From: Corylus avellana
Lineage: Eukaryota > Streptophyta > Magnoliopsida > Fagales > Betulaceae
Assembly: GCF_901000735.1 (NCBI RefSeq)
Contig: NC_081550.1
Span: forward strand, 10,062,716 to 10,126,715
Direction: 5' to 3'
Length of the DNA stretch: 64,000 bases
Shown: piece after piece, positions 22,458 through 43,396 of the stretch
Numbering within the stretch: position 1 is the stretch's first letter
Layout of the letters: each line of letters begins with the position of its first letter
Translations under genes and position numbers: made by a program
Notes under the pieces: generated by a model
Database searches by the model: none
What the model was told of the DNA's origin: nothing
The model's input: the letters and a program-made list of their open reading frames with translations, nothing else

Positions 22458-22933
22458 AATGCTATCAGAGCCATGGTTACCTTCCTGGGACGGGTGTCTA
22501 GACGCGTTGGGTTTAGAGTTGTGTCTCCACTCACTACTCGGGTTTAGAGTTGTGTCTTCATCCTCAACTCTTGACGTGATACACTCTTGGAAATGTAAAA
22601 AGACTCACAAGCGAGGGAGAGTTGGGTCAATGTGAAGAGACTCACAAGTGAGGGGGAGATTGTTGTGAGTGCACTTGTGAGTGTTGTGTCCCACATTGAG
22701 AAAATATAAAAGACAAGAGTACTTAATATACCTAAGTTGACCTTAGCTCATTAGCTTAGTCTTTTGGGCTAGAGTTGTGTTCAACTATATATATTGATGT
22801 ACTCTTGGTAAAAACTTCATAACCGCTTTATCTCCCAACAAATGGTATCAGAGCCATGGTTACTTTCCTAGGACGAGTGTCTGGATGCGTCGGGTTTAGA
22901 GTTGTGTCTCCACCCATAACTCGGGTTTAGAGT
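22458..22933 (+). mobile_element. TRIM-like LTR piece (interior-LTR-interior)
   Basis: 22458-22660 is a 203-bp interior with primer site (GCTATCAGAGCC) at its left and purine tract at its right. After the 180-bp LTR, 22841-22933 repeats the start of the same interior (ATGGTTACTTTCCTAGGACG; GGGTTTAGAGTTGTGTCT). LTR size, tiny interior and lack of coding fit a terminal-repeat retrotransposon in miniature arranged in tandem. It is cut at 22934 by the next element. Confidence 0.6.
22661..22840 (+). repeat. Type 1 LTR, right copy
   Basis: 180 bp, TGTTGTGAGTG to CTCCCAACA. Preceded by purine tract GAGGGGGAGAT and followed by a perfect TGGTATCAGAGCC primer site, so it is bordered by both 3'-end and 5'-end signals. 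Confidence 0.88.
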
Positions 22934-23172
22934 TGTAACGCCCCTGACCCTATAGGGTTAGGTTTGCTAACTTGATCTCTCAAAGGCGCAAACTATTATA
23001 AGGCTTTCCAGAGCAATTAACTAAATGTGGAAATAAATGCATGATAAAAATCTATTGAATGCGAAAACATTTGTTCTAAACAAGTAAATTAACAACATAG
23101 TTCTAAAAATCCAAATAGCCTAACTCTGTGCTAGTGCACTTAATATAAAAGAAAACATATTTCATGACATAA

Positions 23173-24466
23173 TGATAAGTGCTAAAATATCCATATTTTA
23201 GCCCATTAATGTATATTTGTTAATTCCTTAGTCTTGTTAGCTTGTGCAATTTTATTTCCTTTTTGTATTTTCTTCGTTTTATAGGTTTTTGGAAGAAAAT
23301 GAAGCATTTCTAGAAGTCTAGGGCGTAAAGAACAAATTTGGAAAAACTAGTGGTTCTGATAGTGTGATCGATCGTAGGAGACCTGCGCTCGAGCGCACTA
23401 CCAAAGAAATGTCTAGACAAGCGCAAGCTTGCGCTCGTACGCAAAAGAAGAGGCTCGATCGCAAACCTGCGATCGAGCTCACATGGGCCGCGATTGAGCG
23501 CACCCATGCGTGAAGAGCAAGGCAATAGCACCATATTTCAGAAAGTGCCCTTTTTCACCCCTACTAGGGTTTTCAAAACTCTAGGCGAACTAGAACGCAA
23601 AAGCTACAATTTTTAGGGTTTCTAAAGTGTTCCTAAGGCCTATAAATAGACCCTTAAGCTTATAGAATAGACATAATTCCAAGGAGAAGAATTGGAGGCT
23701 CTTCAAGCTCAAGTTTCGAGTTTATTCTTTTCCTTTCTATTTTATTTTATGAAGATGTTTAACATCAAACTCATGTGTAACTAAACTCTTTAGTAGGGCT
23801 AGATTGAAGCCCTAATTATGTTTATTTAATATTTCAATATTGGCATCTTTGTGATAATCATATTATGATGTTTAACTTGATTAATTCCTGTTTTATTGAA
23901 TTCCTCATATGTGTGTACCTGATCAACATATGCATGTGGTATGGATTAATTAATTAAGTCAATTTGGATAATCGGCTTCTTGGATTAATTAACATGGAAA
24001 ACTGGGACTATACACCCATGCCCTAGGTTCCGTGTATTTGTCGATTTCCATAGATTTATGCTTTCTTAAAGAACAACTTAGTATACACCCATGCTAAATC
24101 TTTTGAGAAAGAAAAGAGTTAGAGTATATACTCATACCTAATTCATTGCTTAGGAAAATCTATAGCTTAAAGAGTATACACCCATGCCCTTAGGTTGGCA
24201 AAGCTTAAAGAGTATACACCCATGTCCTTATTATATTATTTGAGCATGGTTAGTGGTGGATATCAAAGCCCCACCTTTATCTTTATTAAATCAAAAATCA
24301 CTCTTTGTTTTGTTTTAATTACATAATTTATTTTAAGCATAATTTATGGCAATCCTCGTTGAAATGATCTCGTACTTGCATCCTATACTATTATATTGAT
24401 CTTGTACACTTGCGAGTTAAACGTACATTTATTTGCCTATTAATTTAGGTCGATATTTGCACAACA
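23173..24466 (+). mobile_element. Solo Gypsy-type LTR with target duplication
   Basis: 1294 bp, TGATAAGTGCTAAAATATCC to TTTGCACAACA, flanked by CATAA at 23168-23172 and 24467-24471. Contains CG-rich palindromes (23360-23510) and five copies of a TATACACCCATGC-like motif (24010-24215). No second LTR or coding sequence, so it is a recombination product. Confidence 0.88.
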
Positions 24467-26092
24467 CATAAGCCTATGGTCCTCCTAACTCCCATTCCGG
24501 CCTCCTATTCCTTCATGCTTATTCCCTGAAAACAAAAATATAATAAGGGTGAGCGAGAAAAAAAAAAAAAAATTGTTCAGTAAGTAGAACCTCAACCATA
24601 AAACAGTTAAGTTAAAAATCGTTTTCTAAAATACTAATTTTTCTTCTATGAAATCTCCAAGACAAAAATATTTTTCTCTTTCAAAAGAACAACAATGAAT
24701 ACTCATCTAATAAATAAAAAAATCATTCTTAATAAAGTTGTTCTCTTAATAGGACCATGTACATTGTTACCCCTATGTACTAGGGTTGCACAGTCTTTAT
24801 GACCGTGGTAGCGCCTGCGGCCGCAGACATGACTTCTGGTGCTAGTCAATTAACTAACGTGCACTCAACTTGGCAAAACTGATAGATCCAACCTTCTCAA
24901 CGTCCTTCAGTGGGTTGCACTTCCATCTCTAGCGCTGGTACCGTGCTGCTTTTCTCTGAGTTCTTGGGCCAAAATTATCTCCTCCACACTCTTGCCCCAT
25001 ATAATAAAACTCTTTTCTTTTCCTTCACTTCTTTTCTCTTAGCTCAACCTTGGGCAAGATGTCGGAAGGTTTACTTCTCTTTACTTTAACGAATTACCCT
25101 TAAAATCTCAAGTGACAATAAATAGTTCTTTTTCTAAATTGAAAACTTCTTATGTCAATATTAAAAGTGACATATAAATCTTTGTAAGCTTATAAGTAGA
25201 TAACATAAGCATTTAATAACATAACATAAACATTTAAATAAAACAAGTAATAAGTTTTACATAAAAAACTATGCAAATGAATAATACTTTGAAAGGAGTT
25301 AAGGACTTCCCCTTACCTCATACTGCAGCTATTAAGACTGATTTGTACCGTTAATCACCTAAACCGATAGAATTCAGCTATATCAACTTTAAGCTAAACA
25401 CATAGGTTCTATCTATAAGTCTATCTTGACTATGCCCGATCCCTTAATAAAATTGGATCAATTATACCCCTTATTATTATTATTATTAAAACAAATAAGC
25501 AACTCAACCTTCCAAGAGTTTTCTACGAAATTCCAAGTTTCATGATCAACAGATTGCTAACTTCTTTTTCATTAATGGATGCTGTATGTATAATTTACTA
25601 AAGACAAAACTAAGCTTATTCCTTAAAAACAAATTCGGTTTTTCTGTCTTTTTCCATATTACTACTCTACGGGTGTTGTTGGTGTAGTTCACTAAAAACA
25701 AATTTAACCAAAACTCATATTTCTTTAATTCATTTAAAGTTTTAAACCCATTGCAGTAACGCATTGTATGCTTATAGGTAAATAATTTAAGAAATATTTT
25801 TGTATGGTTTATTATACTTACACCTTTGCAGTAAGGTATTATGAATCATGACTAAATCGAAACTTCATGGTTCAAAAAGCTTAAAATTTGATAACCAAAA
25901 GAAACATTCCTTTTTCAATTTATAAATACCCTTGTGCAGTTACGCATACATATATATATATATATAAGGTTCCTAAATGACAAAAACAGTCCCTATTTCC
26001 TCAATTACAGATTCGGTCAAGATATGCTTTTCTAGAAAAAATTTTGTCGATAGCAAGTAACAACCAAAAAGCTTCGTATTTAATATATATTT

Positions 26093-26426
26093 AGGAAAAA
26101 TACAGTTTACCCCCCTTAAGTTTTAGAGATTTTTCAATTTTAACCTCAAAGTTTAAAAATTAACAATCTACCCCCTTGAAGTTTTAAAAATTGGCAATTT
26201 AAACCCTCCGTTTAATTTTTCCATCAAAATAGACAGAAATCTATGAAATTACATTACTACCCTCATGCTTTTTTAAAAAAATTTCCGTTCAATTTAACGA
26301 AAAAATTAAACGAAAAGTTTAAATTGCCAATTTTTGAAACTTCAGGGGGTAGATTGTCGATTTTTGAACTTTGAGGTTAAAATTGAAAACTCCTAAAACT
26401 TCAGGGGGGTAAACTACATTTTCCCC
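26093..26426. repeat. Foldback (MITE-like) element
   Basis: Long inverted arms: GGAAAAATACAGTTTACCCC on the left and GGGGGGTAAACTACATTTTC on the right, with internal arms (GGCAATTTAAACCCTCCG / AAGTTTAAATTGCC). The same family is present at 52274-52597. Confidence 0.8.
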
Positions 26427-26756
26427 TATATATTTATATTTATATCTTTTATTTCTAAAATCTGAATAACAATTTCTATAAATCTAACTGTGTACGTTTA
26501 CAAACCACACAATATCTAAAAAAATATGAAGAAATTTCCTTAGTAGGTACATCTAAAGAACGATAGAGAAGAAAAGAAAATAAAAGTTTTCTCGGAAATC
26601 GAGAATTTTAAGAGAGAAATTCTATGCGGTTTTGGGTTGCGTGAGAACACGTACGCATTGGTGAGCTTGTACGTGAGTTTTGATAAAAGAGAGAGAAACG
26701 TGTTTGTGAGTGAAATGAGAGAACGTGCATGGGTTGTAGGGGGTTTAATCCATTTA

Positions 26757-27105
26757 GTGCATTTCTAATGCAAGAGTCAAATGTTACTTTTATCTAGAAT
26801 AGCTCTTCAAATATTCAAAAAATCTCCCATATTGGATGAACCAAAAATATATATAAAATAGATATTTGATTAGAAGAGCTAAAAAAAAAGTTAAATGTAG
26901 CAGTACTTTTTAAGGGAGCCATTTTATTTTTTAATGTTTCTCTCTCCTACTTTATCTTTTTCCCAAATCTTTTCCCACTTTTTTTTTAGAAATATAGCTA
27001 ATCCGATGTAGAGACACTTAAAAATGGCTTAGTTAAACTAAATAAAAGTGAGTTTTGAAAAGCCATTTTACATAAAAATATGGCTCTTCCATTGGGAATG
27101 CTTTT
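26757..27105. repeat. MITE with GCATT(C/T)C.AATG ends
   Basis: Left end GCATTTCTAATGCAAGAGTC is inverted as GGCTCTTCCATTGGGAATGC on the right. No coding. It ends 15 bp before the left edge of the DUR3 duplication. Confidence 0.65.
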
Positions 27106-27119
27106 AGATAGCTTCTAGG

Positions 27120-28201
27120 AATTTAATTTTAAAAGCATCTAGTTAGAAGAGAGATAAGATATTTTCAGAAAATACATATGCTTTAATAAATTAATTCGAT
27201 AAAATTTGAATTCCCAGATATAAAGCAGTCTTTATCTTATTGCTTTAAATTTTTAAACTCAAACTTTAAAATGGAAATTGTCAACAAACTGCATTACCAT
27301 ATATTTGCATGATATTGTGAAATCTTTTAAATTTTGTAACTGTTTAATATTTAAATATTTAAATAAAATATTGGAAACTTATAAATACAATTAAATTTTA
27401 TTGACTCATATTTGGGCTTTTGATCCATTTTTACTAAGCTGTTTAGACCCAACAAGTCAAGCATGCACATCTAACCTATCCTCAAGTCTAATATGTAAAT
27501 CTATTATGAGCTTAAATAATATTCACATAAGATCATTATAACACATAGAGAAACCCTGAATGGAATATTGTGGTGTTTTTTTCTTACTATTAATGACTCT
27601 TTTTTGTCCTATTCTTTCCGTTCTAATAAATACAAGCTATTCAATTAGCCAATTTAGCCCCATTCTCGTGGAAAAAGGAAAGTTCCCTCTAATTTTTGCA
27701 GGCTGCCCTAGACTCCTCCACCTTGGCTCATCTTGCACCTTCATTCTTCAATTAAATTCCAAAAGGGCGGTTAATGATATTATAGTACAACTTTCGGATT
27801 GCACATTTCACCATATGGAGGGGTTATGGTTCAACGTCAATTTTAATTTCATTTTATTGATGGACATTGTACACCAGAAACGCATTGATGCCTACATGTT
27901 TGAAGCCAGCTTACAAATTAAATCCAGACCGTTGAAAAAATTATAGTTTTTTTTTATTTTTTTATTTTTATTTATACAGGACCTAAGCCAAATCCACTTG
28001 GAAAACTAGTATTTTCACATGAAAGACCATATTTATTACGAAATCCTCGTAAAAGATTCAAAAGGGATGGTTACCATTAAATGCTCTAACTTTAAATCTT
28101 GACTATGAAATGGAGAAAATCTTATTCCAAATTGCAGTCTAAAAGATTCATTCAAGCAAAAAGAAACTAGCCACGCTTAGACATATGTAGATTTGAACTT
28201 A
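27120..28201. other. 3' flank of DUR3-A
   Basis: AT-rich. It holds a plus-strand frame (27560-27946, 128 aa, hydrophobic start MEYCGVFFLLLMTLFCPI) whose counterpart in unit B (37875-38195) is altered and differently terminated. No family recognised and no splice support, so a gene is doubtful. Confidence 0.4.
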
Positions 28202-34245
<6,044 letters not shown>

Positions 34246-34865
34246 CAAGAAAGTGAGGGAGCCGACTGCAATATCTATTGCTCTCTCATGTTGGTTCCAA
34301 ATCCAATACCAATAAGAGAGGCTTGGAAATTTGGAACCAATGAAATTCTAAGTCAAACTCAGAAGGTATCTATCTCTCTCTCTCTTGGTATGACAGGAAT
34401 CTTGATGTTTTAGTGGAATATTTTTAGTCAAACTGGTTCTTTTCTTAGGGCCTAATTTCCTCAATAAAACCCAATTATGGGCAAGGTTGGGCCTGGCCCA
34501 TTGGTCACATTTGCAGAAATTTTATTGGATTTGTTGAATACCTACTCATAATGAAAATTATAATAGACTAATTCCTCTTATACTACTTGTCCATATTTGA
34601 ATTTATAACCTATTTTAATGCCCACAAATTGGTTATTAACAAATGGAGAGTCACCCTACCAATATCCAAAACAACTTAGTTAACCTTGATTATATCTAAC
34701 AATACCTTGATGGTACTGTAAAGATAAATTTTGGTAACACAGTACAACCTAGGTCAAGCCTACAAATAGAGATGTTATCCAAAGCCAGTCAACCCTAGAG
34801 ATGTGGTACTGGAGCACTGCACAACATGCCCCTAATGAGGACGTCAGAAATTTAAGAGGGAGAGT

Positions 34866-35070
34866 TTGTAACACCTCGGTTCCATATTGGAAAGATGAGA
34901 AGAAACCCACATAAAGTGGGTGGTTTATAAAGATAGTTATGGGTATTAAGTCTCACATTGCTTAGTTACTAGGTAAAACTAGGCTTTATAATAAATTCTA
35001 AGGAAGGTCCAAGTTGACTAGTCATTTTGAGGTGATAGCGCAGATGTGGCTAACGTTTTTCCCACTGTAT
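34866..35070 (+). repeat. Putative TRIM-type LTR fragment upstream of DUR3-A
   Basis: A purine tract (AAGAGGGAGAG) precedes TTTGTAACACCTCGGTTCC, followed by about 200 bp ending near TAACGTTTTTCCC. The same arrangement is at about 44016-44220 in unit B. No second LTR was found. Confidence 0.35.
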
Positions 35071-35973
35071 GTCTATCCAAAAGAAAATAAGTTGACATTT
35101 CAAAAAGTAATAAACTATTGAATTTGAATGACGAAACATCAAATCTTAGGGTTACTAAATAATATCATTCTAAAACTTTAGTTGTGGAAACCTAACGGTT
35201 GAAATTGAAAAATATTTATTTTTTTATTTATTTTAAATTACGTTTATTATATTTTTAATTTGACCCTATAGTAGTAAATCTCTGGCTCTCTACTGCTAAT
35301 CCTAATCCTAATTCATGAACCCTAAAATTATGGATCCAAAATCCTTGACCTAATATTTTTGGAATCTCATTTTCCTCAAAAATATATATTTTTTTTTTGG
35401 TTTTGATAATTTCCTAAAGGGATTTGTTGTGATTTTTTCACAAGACTTATACGTGTAATGTGAGAATTCCAACAAGGTTAGAATATGATGTTTAAGATTC
35501 ACAATTTAGGAAAGTTATGAATAAGGATAGATTTATGAGTTTACCTCCATAAAACCTCAAACATCATTTTAATGTGTTTGGATGAAAGGTTTCCAATTAT
35601 GGAAATTTATTTCAAATTTGGAAGGGTTTTAGCGTTGATGATATTTCCTTGATGGTAATGGGAGTTGGAACTCCATAAACCTAATATGTGACAAAATTCA
35701 TTTTGGACAATAATTTTCTAATTTAATTAGGTCAACCATGTCATATTACATAGAACTCCTATTTTAGAAAAGTAATTAAATTAGTTATTCTATTAAATTA
35801 GAATGCCTGGAACCTAATGAGATAAAGACAAAAATTTCCTCCAAACTGATCTAGAGTAAATATCCTCCAACCCATTTAAAATAGTGTCAAGTATTTATAA
35901 GTATTCTAGTAAATTGCTATAAATGACCTTAAGAATTTAAACATTTAAAGCGTTTAGTCTAAGCTAGTAAATT

Positions 35974-36260
35974 GGTATTGGGATCCCCTCTTGCTTGGAA
36001 ATTGCCCATCAATTTTTTTTGAAATCCTTGCCATTAAATCTCATCTAAGGGTCTACAAGCTGCCACATGTTCACCCCATATTTTATTATTATTATTTTTA
36101 TTTTGTTTTATATTTTATTTTTACAATTTAAATAATAAAATATTACTTTTTTAATTAGTGGGACACGTGGCAGCTTGTAGACCATTATATGAGATTCAAC
36201 GTCCAGGATTTCAAAAAAAATTGATGGGCAATTCCCAGCTATTGCTAGGGATTCCGATCC
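35974..36260. repeat. hAT-like MITE upstream of DUR3-A
   Basis: Long inverted arms including TTGCCCATCAATTTTTTTTG and its inverse around an AT-rich loop. Flanks AGTAAATT / AGTACACT are a decayed 8-bp duplication. The orthologous copy is at 45134-45421. Confidence 0.75.
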
Positions 36261-36903
36261 AGTACACTACTATTAGTGGCCTTAAGAATTTAATGTACAT
36301 TTTAAATGTTTATAGACACTTGACACTATTTTAAATAGGTTGAAGGATATTTCCTCCAATTTACAAGAAATTTCTCTCCATGAGATAAAGAACCTAACTT
36401 TGTTGGGGTTGCTCATAAGATTAGGAGCTCGACCAAATATTACTTCCATATACTCTGTCCAAAAATGGACAAAAGTATAACAACATATTTACAATTTTCG
36501 AATATAGCACTAGCATGACACTATTCAGATAGTAAATTCTTTAAATTTTAAACATTAATTTAAAATTAAATGACGTAAATTTCAACATATTAGCATTTAT
36601 CGCTTTATTATTTATCATATTTATCACCATCTATGGTAAAATAACAAGATAATAAATAATAACTATGATAACTAATGGAATGATAAATGAGAAAATGCTA
36701 TGTTAGCTCATGATGTTTTCTTGATCCTATGTGGATATTGTTTTTCTAAAAAATTAGAAAAAAAAAATTTACCCTACCGGGTCTCTCATATTTTTTTAAA
36801 AAAATAATATTCACGTAAGATAAGGATAACACTTAAAGAAACCATAACATTTTTCAGTGATAAATATTGATGTAGCAAAATCTCTGCTATTTACTTTAAA
36901 AAT

Positions 36904-37497
36904 AAGGGATAAATGCAAAATTGGTCCTTATAGTTAGCCTAAATTACAAATCACTCCATGTGGTATAAAAAATAATTTATAGGCCCTTGTAGTTGGTCTA
37001 AATTACAAATCACTCTCTGTGATATAAAAAATAATTTATAGGTTTTCAAGGTATGCCAAAATAACAGTTTACTCATTGAAATCAATTTTCGTTGCGTAAA
37101 TTAACAAAATCTATCACTTTGCCACGTCATACTCAATAAAAGTGTGACACGTATTATTATTAATTTCTGACTTTAAAAAATGACAATTAGGATTTTTTAC
37201 ATCATTTTACGATGCTAGCTAAGATTACATATCAACCCTCACTTCACGTTATACTGTTACAGTAAATTAACTTAATCTCTTATATCTCCAAAATTTTACT
37301 CCGTACGTAATCTTCTCTCATTTTCATCTTCCTTAGCCACTTCACAAAATGCGACTGTCAAATTCTCACAAAATCCTCCCAAATTGTCACGAGGAAGATG
37401 AAAATGAGAGAGGGTTACACACGGAGTAAAATGTTGGAAATAGAAGAAATTAGATTAATTTAGTGTAGTAGTATGATATGACACAATAATAGATTCT
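36904..37497. repeat. Foldback element truncated at the duplication junction
   Basis: Left part of the element that is complete at 46028-46766. It starts GGGATAAATGCAAAATTGG and stops at 37497, where unit B begins; the right arm is missing here. Confidence 0.8.
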
Positions 37498-38111
37498 AAT
37501 TTAATTTTAAAAGCATCTAGTTAGAAGAGAGATAAGATATTTTCAGAAAATACATATGCTTTAATAATTAATTCGATAAAATTTGAATTCCCAGAAATAA
37601 AGCAGTCATTACCATATATTTGCATGATATTGTGAAATCTTTTAAATTTTGTAACTGTCTAATATTTAAATATTCAAATAAAATATTTGAAACTTATAAA
37701 TACAATTAAATTTTATTGACTCATTTTTAGGCTTTTGATCCATTTTTACTAAGCTGTCTAAGCCCAACAAGTCAAGCATGCACCTGTAACCCATCCTCAA
37801 GTCTAATATGTAAATCTATTATGGGCTTAAATAATATTCACATAAGATCATGATAACAAATAGAGAAACCCTGAATGGAATATTGTGGTGTTTTTTTCTT
37901 ACTATTAATGACTCTTTTTTGTCCTATTCTTTCCGTTCTAATGAATACAAGCTATTCAATTAGCCAATTTAGCCCCATTCTCGTGGAAAAAGGAAAGTTC
38001 CCTCTAATTTTTGCAGGTTGCCCTAGACTCCTCCACCTTGGCTCATCGTGCACCGTCATTCTTCAATTAAATTCCAAAAGGGCGGTTAATGATCTTATAG
38101 TACAACTTTTG

Positions 38112-38148
38112 GATTGCGCACTTCACCATATGTTTGAAGTGCGCAATC
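38112..38148. other. Perfect 14-bp hairpin unique to unit B
   Basis: GATTGCGCACTTCA (38112-38125), a 9-nt loop, then TGAAGTGCGCAATC (38135-38148). Unit A (about 27797-27845) has only an imperfect version with a longer interior. Confidence 0.9.
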
Positions 38149-38508
38149 TTAATTTCATTTTATTGATGGACATCGTACGCCAGAAAACACATTGATACCC
38201 ACATGTTTGAAGCCAGCTTACAAATTAAATCCAGACCGTTGAAAAAATTATAGTTTTTTTTATTTTTTTTATTTTTATTTATACAGGACCTAAGCCAAAT
38301 CCACTTGGAGAACTAGTATTTTCACATGAAAGACCATATTTATTACGAAATCCTCGTAAAAGATTCAAAAGGGATGATTACCATTAGATGCACCAACTTT
38401 AAATCTTGACTATGAAATGGAGAGAATCCTATTCCAAATTGCAGTCTAAAAGATTCATTCAAGCTAAAAGAAACTAGCCGAGCTTAGACATATGTAGATT
38501 TGAACTTA

Positions 38509-43396
<4,888 letters not shown>

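Larger units (their letters stand above)
14015..22840 (+). mobile_element. Chimeric Ty1/Copia element with mixed LTR types
   Basis: A 180-bp LTR (type 1) at 14015-14194 is followed by a tRNA-iMet-like primer site (14196-14208) and a Copia gag start (ATG near 14220, KFDVMKFDE...GNFGLWQ). Protease and pre-integrase follow, then a Gypsy element, then Copia RNase H, a purine tract and a different 296-bp LTR (type 2, 22162-22457). Immediately after that comes another primer-site-like sequence, a short interior, another purine tract and a second type 1 LTR (22661-22840, also 180 bp). The outer flanks show no target duplication, so this is a composite rather than one clean insertion. Confidence 0.75.
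22934..26756. mobile_element. Remnant of a long LTR (TGTAACGCCCC start)
   Basis: Begins TGTAACGCCCCTGACCC, resembling the ends of the complete 2.7-kb LTR at 47479-50200. It is interrupted by a solo LTR (23173-24466) and a foldback element (26093-26426). No coding region. The other end was not found, so the right limit is approximate. Chromovirus (Tekay-like) origin is inferred only from the terminal motif and length. Confidence 0.45.
34246..37497. other. 5' flank of DUR3-A / intergenic
   Basis: Holds a putative LTR fragment (34866-35070), a hAT-like MITE (35974-36260) and the truncated foldback element (36904-37497). No coding sequence on either strand. Confidence 0.6.
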
